From Gorsachius magnificus (lineage: Eukaryota; Chordata; Aves; Pelecaniformes; Ardeidae), in assembly GCA_034008185.1 (NCBI GenBank), contig CM067081.1:188745510-188809509 (forward strand): 64,000 nt of DNA, read 5' to 3'. The notes under the pieces are model-generated. The model ran no database searches and was not told where the DNA came from. It was given only the letters and a program-made list of their open reading frames with translations. Below, in pieces: positions 10,901-25,423 of this stretch (position 1 is the stretch's first letter; the number at the start of each line of letters is the position of its first letter). The position numbers and the translations under genes were made by a program.

Positions 10901-13900
10901 CGTGCCCCTTCCGCGGGGAGGCTGAGGGCTTCGCTGAGGCCGTCGCTAACGCTGATGACTTTCTAATTGATTGGGCTGTCCGAGGGAACATCAGGCAGGT
11001 GGGTTTAAGGGACAGGCAGCACCTTCATTCAGTGTGCAGAAGGGACATTTTCTGCCCCCGTACCCCCCTGCCCACCTCCCCCCTCCCCGTTGCTGCGTGA
11101 TGGCCCTTCTGGGGTAGAAGGGGTGACTACAGACCTCCATCATAAAACCCAAGCTCTCTTTGGGGTTCACAGGGTGGCTTTGGCTTACCTGTGGGGCTTA
11201 CGTGTTTACCAAGAGACCACGATCTTCTCCCTCCTTCCTGTGGGCCACAGGCACCGAAAGCAGGTGGTGGGGTGTCTCTGTTTTGAGAAGTTTCCAGCCC
11301 ATTGCTGGTTGCAGTGGCTTTGCAGATCCTGTGCTCGGTAAGCTGGTCCTTTGGACCTCTGCTGTGCATCAAACCGTGGCTGCAAATTGTGTCAAATTAA
11401 GTATTCCTGTAAATTGCCGATCTCGATCCCGTTTCAGCTAGTTTGCCTCCAGGATGTTGTGAGGACAACCGAGATGCCAGTGGGCCTGTGCCAACCTTGT
11501 CCCTGTGGGAGGTACTCTTTACTATTGGGCCCAAAATTGGAAAGTGTTGAAGAGTGGCATTTTGAGGCTAGGGAGTATATCGTTATATATAAACTAGAAA
11601 GTTGTTGTTTTTCTAAGCACATTCTTTCTTTGGATAAATATTCACATTTTTACAAAAAATTTCCCGTGTCTTTTAAGATTGACGTTTTGTTGATGATCCT
11701 GTTAGAATCACTTAATATTTCTCTTGCAGCGTGTTGCGTATGTTACTTCCGGCAGAATTTCTTAAGTGAATTTAAATGCTGGTTTATTCCATTGTCCAGC
11801 TTGCTTATTTCATCCTAAACCAACATGATGCATACTGTAAAAATATTAATTATGTATTTGATGTAATTTGAAATTAATGTATTTGACATAATTCGACAAA
11901 TTAAGTTTTTGACACATGTATTTGTTAAAACAGTGTGATCTTGGCGGGCATTACCACTATGATTTTCGTGATCTGTCCTTTGAGGGAAGGAAGGCGAATG
12001 GCAAGTTTAGCGTATTGCATTGCTAGTCTAACAGGACCAAATTGGATAATTCAGTCTGCAAACTAAGGAACTTGCGTTTAGAGAAACAGTGTGAGAGTTG
12101 CCAAGTTACCTCAAGCGTAATACTGTGCTAAGGACCTATCAGATGTTGGTTTTGAATTTGCCCAGGAACAGGGAAGAAAACCTAAAAGAGGTGAATATTC
12201 CTAAACACCATTTAAACTTTGCCATTCCATCAGTGCTAGGTCTTTTTGTAAAAAAGTCGCTTTGGATTATGTTGTTGATTTCTCTTTTTGTAAGCGGTGC
12301 TACTGATGTTGAGGAGGCACATTATTCTCCTGGAATTGTAACCCACCTAGTAAAAGAAGCGGTGGGGCAATACCTGCATAACAGACCCCGTAGCTGACAT
12401 TTAACTGCTTGGAAATGAGGTCAGAAACTGTCAAGTTTTACCACGTACAAATAATGTAGAGGAAATGTTAAGGGTTAGTGGTGGGAAGCCAGGAAGGGCT
12501 TTTGGAATGGAGAGGGACGATGCACAAACGATGGGGAGTTGGGGAGTGCTGTGGAAAGATGCCAGAGAATGAGTGTGGCTGGGCAGGGGCCAGCGGGGGC
12601 GCGGGGCAGCCCCTCACAGAAGGGGGGCTTGGGTTTGCAGAAGAACGAGCAATGCGATTTTTACCTGGTGCCCAATTCACAGAATATGGGTTTTTTTTGC
12701 CCTCACTTCATCTATGGGAAAAAAAAGTCAAGTTTCTTGCACGCCGGCGTTACACACGCGATCAGGCATGGATCTGGTGGGCACAGGAGTTACGCCAGTT
12801 TACGCCGGACATGATTTAGGCTGTGGAGTGCTGTAAGCTGTTTCAAAAAATACTTTAGATTTTGTTAATTCCAATGTCTGTCTTTTGGAAACTTATTTAT
12901 TAGTTGTTGCATTGAAAGTTGGTTTTTAGTTACTGCAAATCAAAGTAGCACTTTCTTGGTGTGACAGATGAGGGACAGAGCTCTTTTGAAGACACAGGGG
13001 AAGAAAAGTGTATAGAAAAACAGAGGCTAGTATCTTTTAGAGTCTAAACCATGGTAATTGAAATATTTATGATTCAAGGCGCTTCTCTGTGAGAGAACGC
13101 AGACAGGATTGTGGTTTCATTACAGTACTTACAGTATTCTCATGACCTAAAAATGAAAACACAAAAACCTAATGCAGTCAGGTGTGCACAGACTGCAGAG
13201 ATACGCATAGCTGGTGAACTGTTGTGCTTTTCGCTTGTGTCAACATGTTTTCATCTGTGTAGAACGTACTTAATTCAATAAGGAGTAGGTGATTATCATT
13301 TGTACAGCACGGTGAATGTAAGAGGAAGGGTGCTGAGGACTCCCTGATACGTGGTAAAAATCATTCTTCATTGAAAATCAATTAGTGGAATATATGGGTG
13401 CTGAAACTGTAAAAATATTAGGATGGTACTTTGCTAAAGACCATGAAATGCCTTCATGCTGGAATTCATTCAGATTCATTTGTTACCAGTCTTGAATGCA
13501 TTTAAATTACTTTTAATGTTGTGATGATGCCAGTAAATTGTTCTCTGTACACAGTAACTGTCAGCATACGTTGAAGAATATGTATGGTCAGTAATTCAGG
13601 AGATAACTGTATTGAATGTACGGAAGAAGTTTCACACAGTGTCATAAATCCTTGCACATTCTTTTGCTTAAGGAGAGGAATTAAGCATATTGTGACAGAA
13701 ACTTTGACATATTTGGTATTTAATTCTATTGTAAGTGACTGATATCTTGTAAAAGAGTCAAAGATGTGTTTAGCATTGGATATGGTGACCGGTGACCAAT
13801 CTGTTCTTGGGCCTCTGCTTATTATTGACCAGGAAAGGGCATGAAGTACACCTGATCAACCAGAAATGTATACCTCGTGAACTACGATATGGCAACCTTG

Positions 13901-13918
13901 TAAAAACGTCAGTTGAGT

Positions 13919-13988
13919 TTTTGTTTTGGTTTTGGGGTTTTTTTGGTTTTTTTTTTGTTTGGGTCTTTTTTTTTTTTTTTTGGTTTTG
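13919..13988. repeat. T/G-rich low-complexity tract
   Basis: The tract has long T homopolymers punctuated by short G groups and ends in a run of about 16 T bases. Its strand composition matches the tract near 2.6 kb. It is simple sequence, not a telomeric repeat, because the G groups are irregularly spaced. Confidence 0.7.
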
Positions 13989-16900
13989 TATCTGGGAGCC
14001 AGATCATGCTTTCAAGTGATCACAGAGAATCCAGGAGAATGGTAAAACTGCCAGAATATTTGTTTATAGCTGCAGGAGACTGCTAGGTGGGGAAGTTGAT
14101 GATTGCTCCGATGTTTCTCCTGCGGAGCTGTGCAGCTTTGGGAGCAGCGTGTGTCCGTACCTGTGCCCGTACGCGTGGCTGCGCAGTGGTGCACAGAGTT
14201 CCCGTGTCCACCCACAGCTTTCTGGGAAGGAGGCTGTGGCCTTCAGAAGGAAAATGCGTGTATCGGGTGGATTTACTTCACCTGAGGTTATGGGGCAGAA
14301 AACATCCTAAACAAAAGTGTGGTCAGTAAAGAAAAACATTCAGTCCTTTGCTAAAACAGTGAATGTGCTTGAGGAGTGGGATTCTCCTGGGCAGGAATGG
14401 GCCGTGCTGGAGGGTGGCTTTCACAGTGTATTTTAAGGGTTGTGATGGGAGAACCTGCCCTTCCAAATTCTTCCTTGAAAAAATGAGGGTAGGGTGCTTC
14501 CAGATCAGGTTTGAATTCATTTCCAGACCGAGGATGGCTTGCAGCATTGGTGTCTTGCCATGCCCCAGCAGCTGGTCAGCCCCTGGGGTGGCTGGAGGGT
14601 TTGGGGGGGTGGAGGGCTTGGACCAGCAGTGGGATCTGGAGGGGCAAGCGGTGGAGCAGCTTGATCCGCTGGTCACAGCCTGCTGCCCAGCAGGACCCCT
14701 TGCTCAGGCTGAGCTTCCCAGCTCCTGTGGCACACAGGTGCCCTTCTCGCAGTTTGACCTCTCTCACGCTTCAGAGAGGACATGCTTGAGAGGATGGCCA
14801 TGTGCTTGTGTTGAAAAATCTCTCCCAAGACCTTCGAGTCCTGATCCCAAATTACCCGAAGTTGATCTGAAGACTCCTTGTTTTGGTTGATGCTTTGGAT
14901 GTGTTCATGTGGAAAACCAGTTCCTGAAGTTGAGAAGTAACTGGCTGCTTAGCTGCTCTTCAGAGTCACCTAGACTGGGGCTGGTGATGGACCACTTGTG
15001 CGTATTCAAGCCAAATCTAAGTGGTTTTGGTTTTTCTTTCAATACAGGTTCTTACACCAACTGCTGATAGGCTCTGAGCAAGTTACCACTAAGATAAAAA
15101 ATCCATATTCAAAGTGACTTCTTCATAATACTTAAATACTTTCAAGGGTTCCCCTCCATTTATTCAGTAAATTAATCTTGAAGAGCACAGCAGTCAGGTA
15201 CATCATTGGTGAGGATCCAAAGACATATGAGAAAGACATTCCTTAAACGTTGGAAAAATATACTTGTTTTAAATCAGTGCTCTCCAGCCTCATCAGCCAA
15301 GCATGACGGCCAAGCGTGACGTACCTTCCGCTGTGGCTGTAGGGTTGCTGTGTCTGCAGTAGGTCTGGCACTTAACAGGAGCTTCGGGCTTGCAAGGTAG
15401 TGGATAAACACTGGTAATTCGCTACGTATTCCTCTAGAAAGGGCATAGCTGCAGGTTGGACCTTGCTCTCATTTCTTGAGACTCTTCCTCCCCCTTATTA
15501 TTTGGTTGTCGCATGAGAGGAGAGTTACTGTAAGGTCTGAGGAGGGTGGTGGATGGAGCAAACTACATGATGCTTGACTGGTCCACCTGAGTTGCAGGTT
15601 GGGTGCTTGTACTTCAAATCTTTGTGTGACTTGGTAGAAGAATGCGTTTGTATTAGTTATGTGTAAAAATGGAACCTACTGTCCTGGACTTCACTAGAGT
15701 GCTAGTTTAACTTACCAGTTCCAGTACATGTCTTCAGTAACTAGAATTAAATTTTAAGCTTAAACTGGTAGCTGCCTTTTACATAGGCATCTGTACAATT
15801 TGTGAATCAATAGCACTTATATCAAAACCTATAATGATACTGAAGTATCATTTAAATATAGTTCTATAAAAATTCTTCTGTACCCAATGACTGCCATTTG
15901 CGTCTTTGCTGTTACCATTGAATTGCTACCAGAATGGGGAAGACACCACTTTTTCAAGTCACTGTTAGGCACACAGTTTTGCTCCAAATTCAGTTATCAA
16001 AAATTTTTCATTTAGCTGACTGTCTCTTCATCTAAGTCACAGATGAGCGGGAGCAGAATGTGACCACAGACTATTAAAAATATCTTTTTCATTGTCACCT
16101 GCAATATTACCATAATTGGAACTGAGGAGTCTGCAGTTGCACAATATTTATGTTGCAATCCAAACTGACACAGCCTGGAATGCTTCGGTAGCAAAACAAG
16201 ACACAGCCCCGAGCCTCACGCCGCACATTTGGGAGGGAGTGAGCTGCTCCTTTTGGAGACCTCCTCCAGTGGGGAAGCCCCCTGGGTCCCCCCGCTTTGC
16301 CCGTGGGCTGGGGGGACCTTCCTGGAGGCAGGGGAGAGGCGGCGAGGTGAGTGCTGAGAGCCTGGCTTCGGAGAGCGGTGGCTCCTGGCATGCGTAGGTG
16401 ATGCTTAGGGTCGGGCTGCAAGGATGGCTGCTTTGCCAAGCTGGGGGGCTGTGGGAACAGATTGCTCCTTCTTTGAGGCCTTCTGATTGGGATGGGCTCC
16501 TTTTTTTTGTTTGTTTTTACTCCCAACACTTAGGGGGTCTCTTTGTCAGGAGGCATCCTTTGGAAGAAACACTTTCAGTATGTTTACTTTCCTTTGACGG
16601 GTGGAAACAGTGAGTCACCATCCAGTGTCACCTTTACTGCTCAGATCGCTGTAGGCACAGTGAAAATAATGTTTCGCCCTGCTGCTGCCCTGGGTAGGCT
16701 CCGCAGCAGCTGATGAACTTGATCTATTACTCCTGGCCTCCACTGGCGAACACGGTACGGTATATTTGCCCATGACTGACACGCTTAGATCTATGGCCAC
16801 GAGATAGCTGGTCAACTCTTCAAGCCTTTACCTTTAGCATTAGCTTTAACCCCTCAGGGCTCAGCTGCTTGTGGCATTTAAAGGATGGCAAGGGGTTTTA

Positions 16901-19900
16901 TAGCAGAGATTTGACTCAGCAAGACTTGTGCTAACTCTTGCTGAAGATATGAAATACAATTTGTAGCTTATAATTGCAGCCTAATATGATCTTGGACCCT
17001 TACTTAAAATCCATTTAACTGATACTGTACTTTCTTTATAAGGTTATTATTGGGAGCTAACCTTTTCTTGTATTGTGGTTAAATGTACAATGTAATAAGG
17101 GTGTTTTTTAATGTGTTAAAGAGTTGGAAGATGTGTTAGAGGTAACCTTTATGCAGAGAGTTTTATATAGTTGTAGTAAGGAGAGCGATATTAAAATCCT
17201 GAACATTAGTACCATCTGAATGTAATTTCTTCTCATTGTGTTTTGTGTGTGCCTGCTAGTGGAAGATGGCACAGTATATTGAGAAAACCTGTTTTGTCCT
17301 CCAATATCTTTCTTACTGGTAATTATTAACCTGGTGCAAATTACTGTCTCCAGAAAGTTTTTGTACTTTTGATGCATAGAAAAATACAAAAAGCTTATTG
17401 GATACAATAGATAAATCACAATTCTTTCTTTCTCTCCATTTCAAGCAGAGCAACCTAACCCCAGGATTTTAGGCACAAAATTGAAAGCCTCCCAGAAATC
17501 TTTGCTTTGTTGTTCAGCTCTTGATAAGTAGGCATGGGCCGTGTCTGGTGGAGGTCTGTAGGGATCCCTAGATTATAATAGATTTAAAGATTAATTTTTA
17601 TGAATAACAAATGTTGGTACCTTTGCTCATATCTATGGATGTTAATTTGTCTGCCTTTGATGGCCTTGTGGAAATGTGGATTCGTTTAGAGTTGTAAGTT
17701 AAAATTAAGTATTTCTCCTTTTTTTTTTTTTTACCAGATACCTAAGTGTATATGTAGACTAATTTGATGTACATGGAAAAGATCTCAGAACTTGCCTCCC
17801 TGCACCCTTCTTGAAACTGCTCTAAACAGTGGTGAAGGCAATGCAGTTTCATACCAGAAAAGTGAGGAAAAAAAAACCCCAAACCAACAGAGTACTTAAG
17901 GAGAGAAAGATAAGATGAGCGTCATAAGTGTGGACAGCCTTTGTTGGGATTTGTATTTTCTTTTTCCCCTGTTAGTGTAGAAAGCTCTTTTCACACAGTT
18001 CAGTCTTTTTTTTTTTCTTTCTTTTTTCTTTTTTTTCCCACTTTTTCATTTCCCTTCCCTTTTGCCTCCAGGGGGCATTGTGGGTTGCAGAGGGGGAGCA
18101 TGTTTTGCACATGCCAGACTATCAGCCTATAACTGAAAAATACTTGTTTTTCTTATGTTCAATAAACTGTTGTCAGGGGTGAGCCCAGCAATAGCAATGT
18201 AGTGGGCAAGAATGGCCGTAAGAGAAACAAACATTTTTTATCTTAAGTAGGTGGGGAAAGGGGCAGCAATCACTGCTCAGGAGGTTGAAATTAACTGCTT
18301 TTAACATTGAGAAGAATGATGATGATGTAGAAAAAGTGCCATCCTAAAATTTATAATTCTTGGCTCAGATGTAGACTTCTCGTGGAACTTTATGATAGAG
18401 TTGCTTAATCTCAGTGCAGTAAAGATAAATTTGTTAATGGTTATGAGGTGTTGATATAATTAAATAGAGAATGCCAGTAAATTGCTTTCTGAAGCTCGAT
18501 GACTGTAAACTCTGATCTCCTAATTTAATCTATCTGCCGCTTCCCATTCGCTTGCTGAATGGCTCTGCAGGCTGAGCCCTACTCCAGGCACAGTAACTGC
18601 GAGAACTACGTTGGCTTCTCTGAAGGGAGATCCTTGGGTGAGGACTGGAAGTGTTTCCTCAATGTAAGTTAAGACTGCATGGACAAAGGAGAGCAGAAAT
18701 GGGTTTTTGCGTTGCCTGTCATGTTCAGAGATTATCATATTTCTCACTAACTGCCTGGATTCTGTACCAGTTTGTGATAGCCCCGACACTTACACAGAAG
18801 AAAAATTAAGAAGCTAATGACCTGATGAAAGAGATACTGTCCAAATGAGAAAAATTAGCTAAACCCATTTATTTTGGTGGTGTTGCAGTATTGCTCACAT
18901 CTGGCTTTCTGGTTGATCTAAACAAATGTTATCATCCTCTTGGTAGACAGTGCATTTTCCTTGTGAATTATTTAAATGTGTGCAGAAATTATTTCTGAGA
19001 GAAATTAGGGATCTCTGAAATTAGTCTTTTGCACAAAGGATAGTTTAACTCCATCAGGAGAGTGTTTGCTTTACACTTTTAACCTGAGCTCTTAAGAATA
19101 GAAATGTATGGGAAAATAAATTCTTCAGGAAAGCGTCAGTGCTTTTTCTTCGTACGTTGTTTCTTCATGCAAGGTTATTCCTCATCTCATGCACTGTTTT
19201 CTGTTAATTTGCTTTATACTATAGTATCAAGGTCTAACTGTAGTATAACCTTTTTAACTCTTAAAACGGACTTGAATCATGATGGAGGTGGACGAGAAAT
19301 ACAGTAGCACAGACAGTCAGAGGTGCTGGATTCAGTCTCTCCCTCCAGTGCTGTTTCACACACTTTATTTGAGGACTTGAATGTGCTGTGCCAGAGATCT
19401 CCTGAGGAAGGACCTCTCCCTGTCCCCTGTACCAGTGCATCGTTACCAGTGAGCTCCATACTTGGTCTCCCGATGGATGTTTTGTGCACTTCTTAAGCCA
19501 TGGCCCAGCCTCACCAGAGGAGCACCTAAAAGCTTCCTCCCTGGTCTCTCCAGCAGGCTGGTAGTCAGGGGACTCTCCTGGGGTAAGTGTATGGAGGGTT
19601 GCCCTCTTCTCAGACTCAGGTACCCACTAGCTCAGGCTGGATTGCTTCTCAGTGTGCCCAAAACCTTTGTTTCACCAGTGACCACAACTTGCAACCTGGG
19701 GTTGGAGACAGTCTAGTTTACTCCTTCAGCTGAGAAGCACAGGACTGCAGATGGCTGCAGACCAGAAGGTTGGGATGAAGGCTTTTGTGCCTGCATGTAA
19801 GAGTGTGATTGCTGGTGCCTCATCTGCAATAGCATTTGCCGTGAACCAGGCCAGCCCATCCAGTTCAGTAACATTATTGGGAAATAAGGAGTGTGAATGG

Positions 19901-21009
19901 AAAAGGGAGGTGAAAAGCTAGTGGGGAATCATTGGTGTTTCTTTTGGCCAACCTGTTTGACATAGATTTCAAAAGCCTAGTAGTTGAGTTGAAGGGACAT
20001 CAGGCCAACAGGATGGAACAGCTTCTCTGGGCTTTGCTGCAGATTAGCTCTTGGTCTTCCTCCTTGTGCCACGTCAAAGTCAGATACTGAGTAAGCCTCT
20101 TTCTCCTCTTGTGTTGCTTAATTTGGATTTTATTTCAAGGTGAAAGTGCTGTGCATGTCCTGTAGAAGAAAACTGAATGAAAAAAATGAGTGATGATGTT
20201 GATTTGGAAAACAGTTCCTCTTGCATTAGCCCCCAAATCATCTGTTTGCTTCAATTATAGAAATAATGGGAATGGCTTCCTTAAAAACCTGCATAGGAGA
20301 CCTGCCTTTTTGATATTTCCTACCGTGTATCTATAGGCTTAATGTGGATGTGATATTTGGAAAGTGAAGTACTATTATTGCTGAAGTGCATCAACTAGAT
20401 GTCATTGTTGCAAAGCCTTCTGTGCAGTTTGAGTACAGCAATAGTAGTTTGTATTGTCATAGAGACAAAGTGAATTAGCTACTACGTAAGTGTTCGTAAT
20501 TCATCCTGGAATTTCCTAATGCTTTAGAAGAAGTTCTTTAAGTTAAATTTACTTCACGTGTGTGTGCATCTTGTAATGAAGCCTGTGTAAAACGGCTAAT
20601 AATTGTATCCAAACTGCTTCCAGCTCTAACATCCATTTCCTGCAAAACATGTTTTGCATAAATGAAAATTTTGCTTTTTGATTTCTGCATGGCAAATCTG
20701 CATGCTGCATGGTCCTTGCAGCGATTTAACAGTTTGGGTTGCAATTTTAGCAGTTTGAAGTCTCTTAAAATTCAGTGTACTTGAAATAAAAAAAGCCATT
20801 TCTGTGACCATTTGCAAAGTTTTAATTTAAGTTCTGTTGTTGATCTAGAGCTTTTGCTTGTTTAAGGTTGATTAATTGCTTTTGACACTTCTGTTTGCAG
20901 TTCAGTGTAATCTCATGCAGACTATTCTATTTTTTTTTAGTTTAATTTTCTGTTGATGGTTGTATGTTTGTATGGGATGTTAAATTTGACCACTAATAAC
21001 TTAAGTATT

Positions 21010-21026
21010 TAAATAAATAAATAAGA
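21010..21026. repeat. Short (AAAT)n microsatellite
   Basis: About four tandem AAAT units lie in an A/T-rich context. It is too short to suggest function. Confidence 0.6.
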
Positions 21027-24000
21027 TACAAAACAATAACAAACGACTGCAAACTGAAACAAATACTAAGCAGTGCAAATTTATTTTATGAAGCATAATT
21101 TTTGCACCTGCTGTAAACTCCATTGTGGAAGCTCTTGCTTTTATGCGATTTTATTTATTTAGAAAGAGAAAAAGATCATCCTGTTTTTATTCAAGTATCT
21201 TTTTATTTAAGGCAGATTTAATAGAAACAAGAATAATAGGCCTATCTCTTACATTGAATATTGTTAAAATGTGTATGCCTTCCCTGGTAATTACTATTCA
21301 TTAAGGCTTAGTACTCTTTCTTTAAAAAAGATAACTCTCTGTTATCTTACCTGTAAAATGGATGGATGAATGTTGGCACTGAAGTCACTTCCTACAAAAC
21401 GTAAACCACGATTCAGATACATGGTCTAGCAGACCTGTGGCCCATCTGCTTTACTGCATTGCCTTTCAGAAAACACCCACCACGCTGAGTGCCTGGGCAA
21501 GTCGCCTTGATACAGCGTGACCCTCACGACCAAGGATTAGTCTCTTAATGGTAATTGACTTGGTTAACTGGGCTCAGGTAGGAGCCCATGGTTGCCACCT
21601 ACAGGGTGGAACCCAGCCCTTGCTGGTGGTGCAGAGAAAGATGCTGTTACCGTTCGTCTTTGGGAGTGTTTGGCTATGTGCTGCTCTTAGAAAGTAGAGG
21701 CTGGGAATTCTGGTGCCTCACATTCCTCTGCTGTCTCACAAGTAGTTGTGTAGTTGACAAAAAAGCTGTGTTGTCACCGTGTATGGATTTGTCTATGTAA
21801 AGGAAAACACATAGTCTGCCTGCTGGGGTTGGCAGGATGCTAATTTTCAGGTACAGCCATAATGGGCAGACAGGAGCATTCTGAAATCTTAAGACAGGCC
21901 AGATGGAAAAATGTGTTCAAATTACAGAAAAAAACAGTAAAAAAGAAATACAATCCTGGCGATAATGAAAGGATGAAGAGGGGAGGGGAACTTCCATCCT
22001 TGGTTTTTTAAGGAGACCAGTTAACAGGTTTTGAACTTCTGGGATTACAATGCATTTTCTTTGCTATAGAACTGTCAGAAAACACAAAGGTTATATCTAT
22101 GCAGACAGCTTAACTTGCTTCTAGCTCTCCAAAGTGTTTTGATGCATTTCACGTTCATCTATAAAAATACAGGTCTTGGAAAGACTAGAGCATTAGAGCT
22201 GTAGCTGTAGCCCTCCTGAATGGCCGAGACAGGGCTTTTGGACAAGAGCTGTGGCAAGGTACATGATGCCCTGCGCGGTGGCTGTGGCTTCTCAGGGCTG
22301 AGGTGCTAAGCAAGCGTGCCCCTATAATAGTGCCGTGAGATATTTACTTCTGGAAGCCAGAATATGGGCCAAAGAAACCTTGCTCTGCTGTAATCCTTTC
22401 TAGTCTTTGCTTTTGGAAGTTTTCAAGAGCACTGCTAATTCGGAGGAGTGTGGCTCTGAAATGTTTCTGTTTGCTTTTGCTTGCTTGTACTTCTTCATTT
22501 TTCTTTCCTCTTGTGCTTATTTAAAGTGTATCCTAACAGTGGAGGGGATGATTCTAGAAAGGGAGTATTTCATCAAGGCAGGAGGGCCCTAGAACTTCTG
22601 CCTAACTAGAGTTATACCACAAAGTGAAGAAGCTGCATAAAATACAGTGGTAGTACAAGAAACCATCACATTTTTACCAAAATCACTGTGCAGTGGAAAG
22701 TGCTTCATGTCAGCTGAAATGTCAGATGTATCAGGAAAAAGTTGAAGTGGAACCTGATTTCTGTAAGGCTAAAGATTCAAGTAATTTGCTTAGGGATGCA
22801 GTAGAAAATCAATCTTATGCTTGAAAGAGGGAATAGTAGCCTTCAAGTCTCATCTCATGTTTTGTAGCTGATTGCCTGTTTTTATTATCTCTCCCCCCTT
22901 TTCCTTCAGTAGTTACTAATGCCCTTTGGTTAACTCCATTATACCTTTGAAAAACTTCTTGCAGAGCTCAGCTGCTTTGGCTTGTTTGCTGGGTAAGCCT
23001 CACTGATATTATAATTAATAGGACGTGTAAAAACTTCCTGAACCGAGTGTTACAGAACCAGGCTGTTAAAACTTGGTACCCCATATGGTCTGCAGGGTGC
23101 GAGGTTTCCATCCTCCGCAGCTGGGGCTCATGAGAGAGGACCCTAGACCTACACCGATCTCGCACGCTGTGTGGGAAGTTGGTGTGGTAGGAACACCGTG
23201 CAGCTTGTAAAAGAGTGAGAGGGGTGGAGAATAAAGTCAGTTTACAGTTTGGAGGTGTCTCTCTAATTTGCCTTTTTTTTTTTTTTTTTTTAATTTTTAT
23301 ACCATGGGGATAAAAATGTGAGAGCAGGATGTGCTGTATTTTGAGATACTTAAAGTCTTTGAAGATATGATTCATAAGTGAGAGTTGAAAATATTTCTCA
23401 TAATTGTGTGTTACTCGGTAACAGTTTTCTTGCTTTAGCTCTTGCTTCTGTTGAGTGGCACTGCTTCATTTCCTCCCTACAACTTTGATTTTAGGAAAAA
23501 AGTTCTTAAAATTATAAGAAAGTAATGCAGAATAAGGTGAAAAGGTGGAAAGAATAATCTGATGTATTTGAAGGATTTCTTTCTTTTTTGATGACTTGTT
23601 GTGAATGTTTGTAACTCGCTAGTTCTGTGAAAGTAAAATATGAAGCCAATCAAAAAGCGGAGAGGAAATGCATCAATTGATAAAACGCAAAGCATGTACA
23701 TAATTAAGAAGACAGGAAATGATACTGAGCAATGGGAATAGTGTATGAGCCATGACCAAGTAATGTGTTTAAGTACAAGCATATACAAGGGCGTACATCT
23801 TGAGAGTTACTGTAGTTTTTGCTTTCAATATTGGGGTCTGTATCCAGAACTGGAAGTTGTGAGTCTGAAAAAGACATGTATTTATGCTGCCTAATCAGAT
23901 GAATATGGACATTTTAAATTTAAATTGGGACTGTATACCCTTGGACGTATAAAGATATAGCTCAAATAGGAATAACAAGGTTTGATGTTCCTGCCTGAAT

Positions 24001-25423
24001 TTCATCCTTCCTTTTTTGGTGTTGACATAATTTTTTGATAGTTTCTTAAGAAACTGTATGGAAAAGAGACTGTATGGAGCGGAGAAACTTGGTAATACAG
24101 GATTGTCGGTCCACCTTGTAAGGGCATAACAAAGTTCATTAGGAGAAGAGCAGTTTTTAACTCTGAGAGTAGTTATTTGCAAGAAGACATTATTAAGGAC
24201 TTCAAAGTAGATTGCACTGGGAGTCTTTAGATTGTGATTTAAGGGCTTTTCTAACAAACACTCAAATTTGGTGAAGGAATTCTATCAGCAGTCCCTTACA
24301 ACTGGCAAATCTGTCAGTGTTCTTGTTGACCACTGTTTTTTCTTTTGAAAGAAGCAGGAGAGCGCCTAGTGTGCTTATTGGCCTATCAATATTCATTAAT
24401 TCCATGTCTGTCCTTTGACAGTGTTTTAGAGCACTGAACGTGGACTGGAAGGCCACTGCTAGGTCCTGTCCACAGAACCACTGTGAGTCCCAGCCCAGAA
24501 GTAGGACCATTTAAACATAATAGCTAGGGGCAACAGGTAGAAACAGACAAGGGAAGACAGGAAAACAAGGAGTTACCATAGCATATCAGTGAATAATCAG
24601 TTCTAAAATTTTCCATAGGTCTCCTGCCAAAGCAGTTTGAAAGAGGTTAATCAGTTAGTCTTGTGGACGTTCATAGATGTGTGAGATGTCAGCCTGGATA
24701 AAAAGCCTGAAGACACTTAATTGAAAAAATAACACATAGATGATGGAAGCTGGCAGCCTGGACCTAAAGGAGAAGGGAGTTTACCTCTAGATATGGAATG
24801 AGAGATGATAGGTAGGCTTTGACATGGAAGATAAGTGATTAATACATAATGGGATACTGGATTTATGTCAGTGGAACGAGATTGCATTTGTCAAGATTAG
24901 AACAGAAGATAGGAACAAGATCTGAAATAAGAGGGATGGGAGTATAATAGCTGTACGGTTTGAGAGACATTCTTTAACGATAGTATTTGTAAAGAGCCTA
25001 TGATACTTACATGTAAATCTTTTGTAAATTTGTGAATCTGCAGGACCTAGATGCTTGTGTCCGAAGACTGAGAGAGATGTATAAGTCAAAGATGATGCCA
25101 CAGGTACTGGCCTAAATGAATAGTAATGTTGCCCAAGAAAGGAGGCAACAGGAGAGGTTATTAGTCCTGTAGAGGAGACTATACGCTCTGTCTTCTTACT
25201 GTACAAAATTGTGGTCCAGCTCACAGCAGCAGTGTGCCGTTAGTGATAGGGGGAAAATAGCCTGCTCCAGGTGAGCAGTGAGCTGCTGGCATCCAGAATT
25301 TTTATGAGGTCCTCCTTTATCAGTTCTCTCGTGGAAGAGGTTCTTCTATAAAGTTCTTCAAATATTACCGTTCTTTGCTGTTTCTTCCTTGCTCTTTAGT
25401 GGCAGCATTTGCAGCCTAAGGTG

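Larger units (their letters stand above)
7943..25423. other. Non-coding, intron- or desert-like DNA
   Basis: About 17 kb of mostly AT-rich sequence has no recognisable exon, RNA gene or transposon. Open frames such as 11351-11818 and 14363-14890 (155 and 175 codons, both + strand) have no familiar domain. Frame length in the second reflects locally higher GC. GC-richer patches occur at about 10.85-11.1 kb, 12.48-12.65 kb, 14.1-14.8 kb and 16.2-16.5 kb. The last contains a good donor sequence (GAG|GTGAGT, GT at 16347). An imperfect tandem of about 25 bp units is seen at 11853-11900, and C runs lie at about 8063 and 10339. Confidence 0.6.

Noticed and set aside
11351..11818. 155-codon Cys-rich open frame
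   Set aside because: The cysteines do not form a regular motif such as a zinc finger, and no start context or splice sites support it.
13919..13988. Possible interstitial telomeric repeat
   Set aside because: The G groups are irregular and there is no TTAGGG periodicity. It is only a T/G-rich simple tract.
14363..14890. 175-codon open frame on the + strand
   Set aside because: It lies in a locally GC-richer stretch with overlapping frames on both strands. No recognisable domain and no convincing splice context.
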